From: Clostridiales bacterium COT073_COT-073
GTDB taxonomy: Bacteria; Bacillota; Clostridia; Lachnospirales; Vallitaleaceae
NCBI GenBank assembly: GCA_003858485.1
Contig: RQYD01000009.1
Location: 1-64,000 of the forward strand
Direction of reading: 5' to 3'
DNA length: 64,000 bases
The position numbers and the translations under genes are program-made. Shown here piece after piece: positions 23,252-32,347 of this stretch. Position 1 is the stretch's first letter, and the number at the start of each line of letters is the position of its first letter. Below the pieces are notes generated by a model, which did no database searches, was not told the DNA's origin, and saw nothing but the letters and a program-made list of their open reading frames with translations.

Positions 23252-24841
23252 ATGTATTGTTCAATCACTACGGCGGGATTATGCGGAATTAAAGGCTATC
23301 CGGTTAATGCGGAAATTGATGTGGCTGAGGGTTTTCCCAAGTTGGAGCTGGTTGGTCTGGCGCATAATTCGGTTAAGGAAAGTGTGGAGCGGGTAAAAAC
23401 AGCATTAAAAAACACGGGCTATGTTTTTCCGTATAAGCGGGTGACCATTAATCTGGCACCAGCCCAAATCAGAAAATATGGCTCACATTATGATTTGCCG
23501 ATTGCAGTTGGAATTTTATTGGCTTCCGGACAATTAGAGGCCAGGCAGGTGCAGGATAATCTGCTGATCGGCGAATTATCTTTAAATGGAGAAATGGTTG
23601 GAGTCAGAGGTGCACTGGCCATGGTTGAAACAGCCAGAAGCCGGAAACTTAAGCGGGTGATTTTGCCGATTCAAAACTGGCAGGAAGTTTGTTTTTGTGA
23701 TGATATTGAAATAATACCGGTCAGTCACTTCCGGGAAGTAATTGCCTATTTGCAACAGGGAAGATTAGGATCGGAAACGATTGAATTGCAAAAGAAAATC
23801 AAGCATTTATCAGCTCTTCAGGAAGGAGAGGAGATCGGCCAAATTTTGGGCATATCAGTGAATGAAGGAGCAGTCAAAAAAGTTGATTTTGCTGATATTA
23901 AAAGTCAAAATGTAGCTAAACGGGCAATTGCCGTAGCGGTTGCCGGAATGCATCATATTTTGCTGGTCGGACCGCCGGGTACCGGTAAAACGATGTTGGC
24001 CAAAGCAGTGCCGGGCTTGCTGCCGCATTTGACCAGGGAAGAAATGATTGAAGTGACCAGGGTTTATAGTGCAGCCGGCAAATTATTGGGTAAAATACCG
24101 GTAATTACTGAACGTATGTACCGGGCGCCACATCATACCATTACTATGGCCGGTTTATTAGGCGGCGGCAGACCGCTGCTGCCCGGTGAAATTTCACTGA
24201 CTCATAAAGGTGTCTTATTTTTGGATGAATTTGCTGAGTTTCCGAAAGTATTACTGGACACCCTGCGCCAGCCTATGGAAGATAAGCATATCGTATTGTC
24301 ACGAATGAACGAACGGGCAGATTTTCCCACCGATTTTTTATTGATTGCTTCAATGAATCCTTGTCCATGCGGATATTATCCGGATATGGAGCGTTGCCGA
24401 TGCAGTGAATACGATATCAGGCGATATCATAAAAAGCTGTCCGGGCCGATCTTAGACCGGATCGATATTTTTGTCGAAGTTGACCGGCCGGCTCTTCCCT
24501 CTTTTCAAAATGTGGCCTGTGAAAAACCAAGTCAGGAATATGCCGGACAAATCGCAGCCGCCCAGCACATCCAAAAACAAAGGCTGCACTCTGAAAATCT
24601 ACTCTATAATTCCGAAATTTCTACACCTCTGATTGAAAAGTATTGTCAAATGGATATGGCCGCCGCTGAAATTTTAAATGGTGCTTATCAGCGGATGAAG
24701 CTATCGCTGCGTAGCTATCATCGTCTGATGCGTTTGGCCAGAACGATTGCCGATATGGAAGGAAAAGAAAAAATTGAAGCTAAACATATGGCTGAAGCCT
24801 TTAATTACCGGGTGGCCTATAATAAATATTTTATGAAATAA
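23252..24841 (+). CDS. comM: YifB/ComM-family AAA+ ATPase
   Basis: A member of the Mg-chelatase-like ComM family; ComM in Gram-negative species is a hexameric helicase aiding branch migration of incoming DNA during transformation. The 529-residue protein has an N-terminal Lon-protease-like fold (about 1-170; IGELSLNGEMVGVRGALAMVETA). The AAA+ module has Walker A VGPPGTGKTMLAKAVPGLLP, Walker B LFLDEFAEF, and the zinc-like cluster CPCGYYPDMERCRC. A Mg-chelatase C-terminal domain follows. The start is set by AAGGAGG; an in-frame GTG 42 bases earlier lacks an SD. It lies upstream of dprA, another DNA-uptake gene, which supports a joint role. Confidence 0.94.
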   Translation: MYCSITTAGLCGIKGYPVNAEIDVAEGFPKLELVGLAHNSVKESVERVKTALKNTGYVFPYKRVTINLAPAQIRKYGSHYDLPIAVGILLASGQLEARQVQDNLLIGELSLNGEMVGVRGALAMVETARSRKLKRVILPIQNWQEVCFCDDIEIIPVSHFREVIAYLQQGRLGSETIELQKKIKHLSALQEGEEIGQILGISVNEGAVKKVDFADIKSQNVAKRAIAVAVAGMHHILLVGPPGTGKTMLAKAVPGLLPHLTREEMIEVTRVYSAAGKLLGKIPVITERMYRAPHHTITMAGLLGGGRPLLPGEISLTHKGVLFLDEFAEFPKVLLDTLRQPMEDKHIVLSRMNERADFPTDFLLIASMNPCPCGYYPDMERCRCSEYDIRRYHKKLSGPILDRIDIFVEVDRPALPSFQNVACEKPSQEYAGQIAAAQHIQKQRLHSENLLYNSEISTPLIEKYCQMDMAAAEILNGAYQRMKLSLRSYHRLMRLARTIADMEGKEKIEAKHMAEAFNYRVAYNKYFMK

Positions 24842-24869
24842 TTGATGCGAACTGATTCGGATTGGCCGG

Positions 24870-25070
24870 TTGATGCCACAGCTCATGGCCGAAAAGCCTT
24901 TCGGCCGGAAATATGTTTCGCGGTATATTTTCGGAAGGAAAAATATCAAAAACCGTGCAAAAAAGAGGACACGCCGGCCTGGCAAGTGGAAGCAGATTAA
25001 TGCCGGGATATTAAAAAATGCATTTATTAAGGGCCTGGACAGGAATCAGGCAAAAGAGCTGAAAAAATGA
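24870..25070 (+). CDS. Doubtful small basic protein between comM and dprA
   Basis: A TTG-initiated 66-residue frame rich in Lys and Arg (FGRKNIKNRAKKRTRRPGKW in the middle). No clear SD precedes it. A perfect 8-bp hairpin (GGCCGAAA/TTTCGGCC, 24887-24906) and a second AT-rich hairpin lie inside it, so the composition may reflect structure rather than coding. No family is recognised. Confidence 0.2.
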   Translation: MMPQLMAEKPFGRKYVSRYIFGRKNIKNRAKKRTRRPGKWKQINAGILKNAFIKGLDRNQAKELKK

Positions 25071-25082
25071 AAGGAAAATAAA

Positions 25083-26231
25083 ATGCAAAACGAACTCTAT
25101 TGGTTATGGTTATTGTCAATCAGGGGATTGGGAGCAGTTAAACAAAATATTCTTTTACGGGAATGGGGGACAGCCGGCCAACTCTATCATGAAACAGCTG
25201 AGCGGATCGAACAGTTTATGAAAAAAGAAAAGATATTTCAAGCCAAAGATTTTCAGGAATTTTGCCGTTCCAAGCAGGATATGGGAAAATGCCGCCAAGA
25301 ATTAAATTTACTGCGGGCACAGGGAGTAGAAATCATTTCCCGGGAACAAGCTGATTATCCAAGCCGACTTACGGAAATGATTGACGGTCCGCCAGTGGTT
25401 TTTGCCAAAGGAAATTGGCAGACATCAAAAATAAATTCCGGTCCGGTTCTGGCGGTGGTCGGTACTCGCCGAATCACCGCCTATGGCCGGGAAGTGGCAG
25501 CGACGATTGGTAAATTTTGCGCTGAATTTGGAATTACTTTGGTCAGCGGAATGGCGGCCGGTGTAGATGGAACTGCCCAGCGTTCATGTTTAAAACATGG
25601 AGGATATAGTATTGGCGTATTAGCCTCCGGCCTGGCCCATCAATTTCCGGCCGGTAATCGGGATTTATATTTGGACATGGAAAAACAAGGGGTGTTGATC
25701 AGCGAAGAATGGTATCAAACGCCACCACTGGCAAATCTTTTTCCCAAACGCAACCGGATCATCAGCGGACTGGCAGAAGCGGTGATCGTAGTTGAAGCTG
25801 CTGATAAAAGCGGTTCGCTGATCACCGCTGATTACGCACTCGAACAGGGACGGGATATTTATGCTGTGCCGGGGCGGATCGGTGATCGGCAAAGTGTCGG
25901 CTGCAATCATTTAATTGGGCAGGGGGCTTATATTTTGGAAAATATAGAAAAATTTTTTGCCGATTTGAGCGGAGGCAGTCAGCGGACAAAGCCCTGTCAG
26001 AAAAATTTAGCGGAAAATTTGGAACCAGTTGAAAAAATTCTATATCAGCAGATCGGCACAGAGCCGGTTTATATTGGCCGATTATTGGAATATACCGGTT
26101 TAGAACAGGGAGAAGTCCAGCTTTGTCTGCTTCAGTTGGAATGGAAAGGCTATATTGAGCAAATCAGTGCCGGTTATTATGTAGCTTTACCGCAGATTGA
26201 GCAAGTTCCTTTCCCAAAGTCAAAGCCATAA
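25083..26231 (+). CDS. dprA: DNA processing protein DprA (Smf)
   Basis: Loads RecA on incoming single-stranded DNA during natural transformation; widely conserved also in non-competent bacteria. The 382-residue protein has an N-terminal helical (SAM-like) domain and the Rossmann-like DprA core: VGTRRITAYGREVA, LVSGMAAGVDGTAQRS, GVLASGLAHQFPAGNR, FPKRNRIISGLA and EAADKSGSLITADYALEQGRD. A C-terminal winged-helix domain follows (about 310-370). AAAGGA before the ATG marks the start. It is followed by topA, as in B. subtilis. Confidence 0.96.
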   Translation: MQNELYWLWLLSIRGLGAVKQNILLREWGTAGQLYHETAERIEQFMKKEKIFQAKDFQEFCRSKQDMGKCRQELNLLRAQGVEIISREQADYPSRLTEMIDGPPVVFAKGNWQTSKINSGPVLAVVGTRRITAYGREVAATIGKFCAEFGITLVSGMAAGVDGTAQRSCLKHGGYSIGVLASGLAHQFPAGNRDLYLDMEKQGVLISEEWYQTPPLANLFPKRNRIISGLAEAVIVVEAADKSGSLITADYALEQGRDIYAVPGRIGDRQSVGCNHLIGQGAYILENIEKFFADLSGGSQRTKPCQKNLAENLEPVEKILYQQIGTEPVYIGRLLEYTGLEQGEVQLCLLQLEWKGYIEQISAGYYVALPQIEQVPFPKSKP

Positions 26232-26433
26232 GCCAAATTAAAAATCAAAAAAATTACAAAAAAAATCCGAAAATTTACAAAAAAATCTTGTATAAAATGA
26301 AAAAATGGTATATCCTTAAGTCAGTTCTGCCCATTTTTAAATACGAACAAATATTCTGAAGGGAGCCGTTACTATTGTAGAATTTGATGTGAAACGGGAA
26401 AGGGCTGAATAATAAGAATTACTAGGAGGAAAT

Positions 26434-28515
26434 ATGGCAAAGAATTTGGTTATTGTGGAATCACCGGCAAAAGCGAAAACCATCAAGAAATTTTTGGGAA
26501 AAAACTATGCCGTCGAAGCGTCAATGGGGCATGTCAGGGATTTACCCAAAAGCAGTATGGGAGTTGATCCGGACAATGATTTTGAGCCTAAATATATTAC
26601 AATTCGCGGCAAAGGCCCACTGATTGCAAAACTAAAGAAAGAAGCTAAAAAAGCGGATAAAATTTATCTGGCAACTGACCCGGATCGTGAGGGAGAGGCA
26701 ATTTCCTGGCATTTACAAACAATTTTAGAAGGTACAAAAATACCGGCGTATCGTATTACTTTTAATGAAATCACCAAGCAGGCAGTGTCTTCAGCGATTA
26801 AAAAAGCCCGCCCGATTGATATGGATCTGGTTGATGCCCAGCAGGCCAGACGGGTGCTGGACCGGATTGTGGGCTATAAAATCAGTCCGCTGCTGTGGGC
26901 TAAGGTAAAAAAAGGTCTGTCAGCCGGCCGGGTGCAATCAGTTGCTCTGCATTTAATTTGTGAGCGGGAAAAAGAAATTGAGGCATTTTTGCCTCAGGAA
27001 TATTGGACCTTACAATTGGGATTAAGCGATAACAAGGGCAAAATTAAGTTTCAGGCTGATTTTTTTGGTCAGGCCGGAAAAAGGCTGGAATTAAAAAGCG
27101 AACAAAAAGTTCTGGAAATTGTACAAAAAATAGCTAAAGAAAAAATGAAAATTGCCGAAATAAAAGAAAATATCAGAAAACGAAGTGCGCCTCTGCCATT
27201 TAAAACCAGTACTCTGCAGCAAGAAGCAGCAAAGGCTTTAAATTTTACCACAGCCAAGACAATGCGAATTGCGCAGCAGCTTTATGAAGGCATTGATATT
27301 CCGGGAATGGGCACAGTTGGGTTGATCACTTATTTAAGAACGGATTCAACCAGAGTAGCTGAGGAAGCTGCTACAGCCGCTAAGGAATATATCAGTCAAA
27401 ATTATGGTTCCAATTATTTGCGAACCGATTTGCCGAAAGAAAACAACAGAGGCAGAAGTCAGGATGCTCATGAAGCAATTCGACCTTCGATGCCGGAATT
27501 AGAGCCAACAGAACTTAAAGCAGCTTTAAGCCGGGATCACTTTCGCTTATACCAATTGATTTGGCGGAGATTTATGGCCAGCCGAATGGCAGCAGCAGAA
27601 TATAAAAGCAAACGATTGGTGATTACAGCAGGCGAATATGAATTTCGGACGTCCGGCCAAACACTGGAATTTGATGGATATTTAAAAATATACAGAGAAG
27701 CCGAAGAGGAAGAAATTTCGTCTTCAGCTAAGGAGCTGGAGGGTTTGACCCAGGAGATGACGCTTCGATTGAGAAATCATCAGGCAGAGCAGCATTTTAC
27801 TCAGCCGCCGGCCAGATATACAGAGGCATCTTTGGTTAAACTGTTGGAAGAAAACGGAGTTGGCCGGCCAAGCACTTATGCGCCGACCATCAGCACTATT
27901 TTAGCACGAGGATACGTGGCAAAAGAGCAAAAAGCATTTTTTCCGACAGAATTGGGAGAGATTGTCGATGACATCATTACCAGGTATTTTGATGACATTG
28001 TAAATATTGATTTTACCGCAGAAATGGAAGAGAAACTGGATCGGATTGAAGAAGGTGACTGTGATTGGCGTGCGCCATTAAGGGATTTTTATCCGGAACT
28101 GGCGGCGGATGTTGAACGAGCAGAAAAAGAACTGGAAAAGGTTGAAATCAAAGATGAAGAAACCGATGTGATCTGTGAGAAATGTGGGCGCAACATGGTA
28201 ATAAAGCTTGGAAAATATGGCAAGTTTTTAGCTTGTCCGGGATTCCCGGAATGCAGCCATACCAAGCCCTACTTTGAAGTATTACCGGGAGTGATTTGTC
28301 CTAAATGCAGCGGAGCAGTGCAAATCAAAAAGACCAAAAAAGGACGGCGTTATTTTGGCTGCGAGAATAACCCGGGCTGTGATTTTATGGTTTGGAATGA
28401 GCCAATGGCTCAAAAATGTGAAAAATGCGGGGCGATGCTTTACCGCAAAGGTAAGAAAGCAGTCTGTTCCAATGAGGAGTGCAAGCATGTCCAAAACTTG
28501 GAAGAGGAAGAATAG
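26434..28515 (+). CDS. topA: DNA topoisomerase I
   Basis: A type IA enzyme that relaxes negative supercoils. The 693-residue protein has the N-terminal Toprim domain (VIVESPAKAKTI, later ATDPDREGEAISWHL). The active-site Tyr300 lies in GLITYLRTDSTR. Three C-terminal four-Cys zinc ribbons begin near residue 572: CEKCGRN...CPGFPEC, CPKCSGA...CENNPGC and CEKCGAM...CSNEEC. TAGGAGG six bases before the ATG sets the start. The 202-base gap before it holds A-rich sequence and a possible extended -10 (TGTATAAAAT near 26289), but no good -35. In B. subtilis trmFO, xerC and hslVU lie between topA and codY; here they are missing. Confidence 0.97.
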   Translation: MAKNLVIVESPAKAKTIKKFLGKNYAVEASMGHVRDLPKSSMGVDPDNDFEPKYITIRGKGPLIAKLKKEAKKADKIYLATDPDREGEAISWHLQTILEGTKIPAYRITFNEITKQAVSSAIKKARPIDMDLVDAQQARRVLDRIVGYKISPLLWAKVKKGLSAGRVQSVALHLICEREKEIEAFLPQEYWTLQLGLSDNKGKIKFQADFFGQAGKRLELKSEQKVLEIVQKIAKEKMKIAEIKENIRKRSAPLPFKTSTLQQEAAKALNFTTAKTMRIAQQLYEGIDIPGMGTVGLITYLRTDSTRVAEEAATAAKEYISQNYGSNYLRTDLPKENNRGRSQDAHEAIRPSMPELEPTELKAALSRDHFRLYQLIWRRFMASRMAAAEYKSKRLVITAGEYEFRTSGQTLEFDGYLKIYREAEEEEISSSAKELEGLTQEMTLRLRNHQAEQHFTQPPARYTEASLVKLLEENGVGRPSTYAPTISTILARGYVAKEQKAFFPTELGEIVDDIITRYFDDIVNIDFTAEMEEKLDRIEEGDCDWRAPLRDFYPELAADVERAEKELEKVEIKDEETDVICEKCGRNMVIKLGKYGKFLACPGFPECSHTKPYFEVLPGVICPKCSGAVQIKKTKKGRRYFGCENNPGCDFMVWNEPMAQKCEKCGAMLYRKGKKAVCSNEECKHVQNLEEEE

Positions 28516-28547
28516 ACTCAGAACAGGTAAATAATTTGCAGTTATAG

Positions 28548-28576
28548 TTGAAATGGAAACGAAATTAGGTTATAAT
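28548..28576 (+). promoter_or_regulatory. Sigma-A promoter of codY
   Basis: TTGAAA (28548-28553) and TATAAT (28571-28576) with a 17-base spacer. The start near 28583 gives a leader of about 70 bases. No intrinsic terminator separates codY from flgB, so this promoter may also feed the flagellar operon. Confidence 0.75.
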
Positions 28577-28651
28577 GTAATTATTAAAAATTTATAATTT
28601 AATTGCGAAGTTGAACATTTCAAGGAGAGAATTTTAATCAGGAGGATTATA

Positions 28652-29422
28652 ATGAGTGTACAACTATTAGATAAGACTAGAAAAATAAACAGACTACTCC
28701 AGGGGACCGGAGATGAGCGGATTGAATTTTCTGATATTTCTGAAGTCATGGGAGAAGTGCTGGATTCGACTGTTTTAATTGTCAGTAAGAAAGGGAAATT
28801 GTTAGCTTCGCATGAAAGACATAATATTCCTATTATTGAACAATTCTTAACAACCACGTCAGGTGAATACATCAACGAAAAGTTAAATGAAAGATTATTA
28901 ACGATTTTATCCACAAAAGAAAATATCAATTTAATGACTTTGGGCTTTAGTGAAGATATTACAGCTCAAGGTTATTTGGGTTTGGCAATTCCGGTTGATA
29001 TTGCCGGCGAACGTCTGGGCACGATCTTTTTATATCGTTTGCGGCAGGATTATATGATTGATGACCTGATTCTGGCAGAATATTCCGCAACCGTTGTTGG
29101 ACTGGAGATCATTCGCTCAATTAATCAGGAAGAATCGGAAGAAACCAGAAAACAAAATATGGTGCGGTCAGCAATTTCAACTCTTTCTTTTTCAGAACAA
29201 GATGCAGTTAAACATATTTTTGAGGAACTGGAAGGCAAAGAGGGGGTGTTGATTGCGTCGAAAGTAGCGGATAAAGCCGGAATTACCCGTTCCGTAATCG
29301 TTAATGGGCTGCGCAAGCTGGAATCAGCCGGTGTGATTGAAACCCGGTCCCTGGGGATGAAAGGAACCTTTATCAGTATTGTTAATGAAAATTTATTAAG
29401 GGAATTAAATATTTCCGAATAA
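28652..29422 (+). CDS. codY: Global transcriptional regulator CodY
   Basis: A GTP- and branched-chain-amino-acid-sensing repressor of stationary-phase, transport and (in several Firmicutes) motility genes. The 256-residue protein has an N-terminal GAF ligand domain (about 1-155; LLDKTRKINRLLQ start). The C-terminal winged helix-turn-helix (about 200-250) contains ASKVADKAGITRSVIVNGLR. CAGGAGG before the ATG sets the start. It directly precedes flgB (35 bases), the same arrangement as in B. subtilis. This gives a physical link between nutrient sensing and flagellar expression; I saw no convincing CodY box here. Confidence 0.97.
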   Translation: MSVQLLDKTRKINRLLQGTGDERIEFSDISEVMGEVLDSTVLIVSKKGKLLASHERHNIPIIEQFLTTTSGEYINEKLNERLLTILSTKENINLMTLGFSEDITAQGYLGLAIPVDIAGERLGTIFLYRLRQDYMIDDLILAEYSATVVGLEIIRSINQEESEETRKQNMVRSAISTLSFSEQDAVKHIFEELEGKEGVLIASKVADKAGITRSVIVNGLRKLESAGVIETRSLGMKGTFISIVNENLLRELNISE

Positions 29423-29457
29423 GTTCCGGTTATGGCCGGGCGTGAAGGGAGGAAAAA

Positions 29458-29835
29458 ATGGCAAATGGATTAATTGCCGGAGCAGAGGTGGCGCTTTACC
29501 GTAAAGCGGTGAGTGTGGCTTGGGAGAGAAATAAAGTAATCAATCATAATATTGCAAACAAGGATGTAGCTGGTTACAAAAGACTGGATATCAAATTTGA
29601 AGATCAATTAAGAAGAGCAGTAAATAAAAGACATCAGGTGGATCTGGCAAAATTAGAGAGGGTTCAGCCTGAAATTTTTGTGGACAAAGCTAATTTAAGT
29701 TATCGTTGGGATGGAAATAATGTTGATATGGATACGGAAATGGGGTATTTAGCCGAAAATCAGCTGCGTTATCAGGCTTTGATCAATCAAATGAATTATA
29801 ATTTTTCACGGCTGAAGATGGTAATGAACCGGTAA
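29458..29835 (+). CDS. flgB: Flagellar proximal rod protein FlgB
   Basis: Builds the proximal rod with FlgC, FliE and FlgF/G. The 125-residue length is normal for FlgB. The N-terminal flagellar rod motif is present as ERNKVINHNIANKDVAGYKR (about 24-43), and the C-terminal helix LAENQLRYQALINQMNYNFSRLKM is the standard rod-protein coiled coil. GGGAGG lies six bases before the ATG. It begins the fla/che cluster immediately after codY; no separate promoter is evident in the 35-base gap. Confidence 0.96.
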   Translation: MANGLIAGAEVALYRKAVSVAWERNKVINHNIANKDVAGYKRLDIKFEDQLRRAVNKRHQVDLAKLERVQPEIFVDKANLSYRWDGNNVDMDTEMGYLAENQLRYQALINQMNYNFSRLKMVMNR

Positions 29836-29858
29836 CAAAGGAAAAGAAAGGAGCAGGG

Positions 29859-30299
29859 ATGGCTTACTTTGATATATTAAAAATCAGCAGTTCAGGTATG
29901 ACCGCGCAAAGGCTCAGAGCGGATATTATTGCTCAGAATTTAGCTAATGTTAAAACTACCAGGGCAGCCAACGGCAAAACTTATCGTCGGCAAACGGTAT
30001 TATTTGAAACATTAGACAGAAGGCCGAATTTTAAGGATATTTTGGCGGGTTATACCAATGGCAGGGCCAATGGCGGAGTGAAGGTCAGCCGGGTGGTCGA
30101 GGATCAATCTCCTTTGACTACTGTTTATGAGCCGAATCATCCGGATGCCAATGAAGAAGGATACGTATCTTATCCGAATGTCAATGTGGTTCAGGAAATG
30201 ACCGACTTGATTTCAGCGCATCGTTCGCTTGAAGCCAATATAACGGCTTTTAATGCTACCAAAGCAATGATTGCCAAGGCCATGGAAATTGGCAAATAA
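29859..30299 (+). CDS. flgC: Flagellar basal-body rod protein FlgC
   Basis: Second proximal rod protein, 146 residues. The N-terminal signature MTAQRLRADIIAQNLANVKT (about 14-33) and C-terminal stretch YPNVNVVQEMTDLISAHRSLEANITAFNA are classic FlgC. AAAGGAG before the ATG gives good translation; 23 bases separate it from flgB. Confidence 0.97.
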   Translation: MAYFDILKISSSGMTAQRLRADIIAQNLANVKTTRAANGKTYRRQTVLFETLDRRPNFKDILAGYTNGRANGGVKVSRVVEDQSPLTTVYEPNHPDANEEGYVSYPNVNVVQEMTDLISAHRSLEANITAFNATKAMIAKAMEIGK

Positions 30300-30310
30300 G
30301 GAGGCGAAAA

Positions 30311-30619
30311 ATGATATATCGAATTGGCCCGGTGGGTCTGGAAGCAAAAGCACAGGAGGTCTTAGGCACCGGAAAAAATAAAACGGCCGTACCCTTTAGC
30401 GACTTTTTAAAAAATGCTGTCATTGATCAAGTATCAACAACCAATGATTTAATTCAAAAAGCAAATCAAAAGGGAATAGAGTTTGCTTTGGGCAAAATTG
30501 ATGATATTGCTGAAGTCAATGCGGTTCAGGAAATTGCCAATGCATCACTGCAATTTACTGTTCAATTACGAAATTCTCTTTTGGAAGCATATAATGAAAT
30601 TATGCGTCTGCAAGTGTAA
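30311..30619 (+). CDS. fliE: Flagellar hook-basal body protein FliE
   Basis: Junction protein between the MS ring and the rod, 102 residues. The pattern FSDFLKNAVIDQVSTTND and the end FTVQLRNSLLEAYNEIMRLQV (the conserved FliE tail NKLIEAYQEIMRMQV type) identify it. TAAGGAGG before the ATG. An apparent terminator follows within about 70 bases, before fliF. Confidence 0.95.
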   Translation: MIYRIGPVGLEAKAQEVLGTGKNKTAVPFSDFLKNAVIDQVSTTNDLIQKANQKGIEFALGKIDDIAEVNAVQEIANASLQFTVQLRNSLLEAYNEIMRLQV

Positions 30620-30635
30620 AATATCTGTGTTACCG

Positions 30636-30686
30636 CCAACTATTGGCTGTTTTTCGGAAATATCCGGAAAAGCCAATTGGTTTTTT
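30636..30686 (+). terminator. Apparent intrinsic terminator between fliE and fliF
   Basis: The left strand CCAA...ATTGGC..TTTTTCGGA pairs with TCCGGAAAA-GCCAATTGG (ending at 30680), leaving a small AT loop and short bulges; TTTTTT follows at 30681-30686. This is the usual form of a Rho-independent terminator, yet it sits inside the flagellar operon, 55 bases before fliF. I infer partial termination or attenuation. Confidence 0.7.
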
Positions 30687-30741
30687 GTCAAATGGTGTTG
30701 GCAAAGAACTTAATGATTGTTAATCTTTTTGAGGTGTAGAA

Positions 30742-32343
30742 ATGCCAGTTTTTATAACCCGTATATCGGAACAAATAACAAAAACCTGGAATCAGTTTGA
30801 GCGTAAGCAAAAGATCCAATTTATTGCTATTTTAGCAGTAGCAGTGATTGCGATTGTCGGCTTGATTATTTATTTGAATCGTCCCCAGTATATTCTTCTG
30901 GAACGCAATATGGAGCCGGCCCGGGTCAATTCGATCAAGGAAGTATTTGATTCGGAAAATATCAGATATACCATTGAAAATAATGCGACTGCTATTTATG
31001 TCGAACGCAGTCAAAGGCAAAATGCGACTTTGGCCTTGCAAAAAGCCGGCATTTTGACAGCGGATCAAATTGATTATGATAAGTTATTTGAAAATAGCTT
31101 AACCATGACCCAGGAAGAAAAGCGTTTAAAGCAAAAATTATTTTTGCAAAGTGAATTGGAGAAAAGCATTGAGCTGCTGGAAGTAGTATCAGATGCTGAT
31201 GTAGCTATTGTAATGGCAGATCAGGAAAGAACTGTGCTGGATGATCAAACTCCGGCATCGGCGTCGATTGTCCTGAAATTAAAGGATGAAATAACCGAAA
31301 AACAAGTTTTGGGAATTGTTTCTCTGGTTGCCAAATATGTTAAAAATTTAGATAAAAATCATATTTCGATTATTGATACCAGTGGACGTCTGCTCTATGA
31401 TGGAGATGCAGTCGGCACATTAAATGGGATGAATGGCAATACTGATTATAAGATGCAGCAAGAGCTTTTGATTCAACAAAAGGTTCGCTCGATCTTACTA
31501 TCACGTGGAGAATATGATGATGCTTTTGTGTCTGTTGACTTAAAAATTGATTTTAGTGAGTCAACCATTGTTTCTGAAAAGTATCGGCCATTAGAAGGAA
31601 CTGTTAAGGGAATTGCGGCCGAAGAAGAACTTCGGAATGTGGAAACTTCTAATACTGAAAGCGCCAATCCGGTAGGAACAGATGCCAATCAGGAAGTGCC
31701 ATCAACATTCCTGACACCGGCCGGCAATTCGAATTCAACTTCCGAGGAAAGCAAAACCTCTTACAAAATCGACTCAGAAAAAGCAACCATTTACCGACCG
31801 AATGGATCGATTGATTATAAAGGTTCCAGTATTGCGGTAGTGCTTAATAAATTTAAGATTTATGATCAGGCATTGCTTGAGAAACAGGGTGCGCTGGCAG
31901 AAATCAGTTGGGAAGATTTTAAGGATAAAAATGGAGTCAGACGAAAACTGGAAGTCGATCCGGATATCATTACCTTGATTTCCGGGGCAACCAATAATAT
32001 TCCGAGTCCGGCGGTATTAGCTTATGAAGTGCCGAAATTTGTGGATAAGGAATTAACCAAAAATGTGATTCAGGATTATATTTTGCTGGGTATTATATTG
32101 CTGATGGTAATTTTACTGGCAATTGCTATCTTCCTCAGCACCAAACCGACGGAGGTGGTTAAAACAGAGCCTGAACTTTCGGTTGAAGAACTATTGGTCA
32201 GCACCAGAACGGAAGAGCCAAAAGAACCGATTACCGAATATAAATCAGAAGTTCGGATTCAAGTTGAAAAATTTGTGGATGAAAATCCGGAGGCAGCAGC
32301 AACTTTGCTGCGCAACTGGTTAAATGATCAATGGGGAGGCTGA
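30742..32343 (+). CDS. fliF: Flagellar MS-ring protein FliF
   Basis: Forms the membrane-embedded MS ring, the base of the motor. The 533-residue protein has an N-terminal membrane segment (about 29-46), two ring-building motifs (RBM1 from about 50, with YILLERNMEPARVNSIKEVF; RBM2-3 to about 240), a variable Ser/Thr-rich stretch (about 290-350), and a second membrane segment (about 448-468). The C-terminal cytoplasmic tail EKFVDENPEAAATLLRNWLNDQWGG binds FliG. GAGGTG before the ATG. Its end overlaps the fliG SD region. Confidence 0.96.
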   Translation: MPVFITRISEQITKTWNQFERKQKIQFIAILAVAVIAIVGLIIYLNRPQYILLERNMEPARVNSIKEVFDSENIRYTIENNATAIYVERSQRQNATLALQKAGILTADQIDYDKLFENSLTMTQEEKRLKQKLFLQSELEKSIELLEVVSDADVAIVMADQERTVLDDQTPASASIVLKLKDEITEKQVLGIVSLVAKYVKNLDKNHISIIDTSGRLLYDGDAVGTLNGMNGNTDYKMQQELLIQQKVRSILLSRGEYDDAFVSVDLKIDFSESTIVSEKYRPLEGTVKGIAAEEELRNVETSNTESANPVGTDANQEVPSTFLTPAGNSNSTSEESKTSYKIDSEKATIYRPNGSIDYKGSSIAVVLNKFKIYDQALLEKQGALAEISWEDFKDKNGVRRKLEVDPDIITLISGATNNIPSPAVLAYEVPKFVDKELTKNVIQDYILLGIILLMVILLAIAIFLSTKPTEVVKTEPELSVEELLVSTRTEEPKEPITEYKSEVRIQVEKFVDENPEAAATLLRNWLNDQWGG

Positions 32344-32347
32344 TAGC

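Noticed and set aside
23014-23268. Minus-strand 84-codon frame across the repeat block
   Set aside because: Its repeated peptide comes from translating the tandem DNA repeats; it has no SD and overlaps the comM start.
26341-26358. CGAAC-N4-ATTCT upstream of topA as a LexA box
   Set aside because: The right half departs from GTTCG, there is no second site, and topA is not a usual SOS gene; too weak to call.
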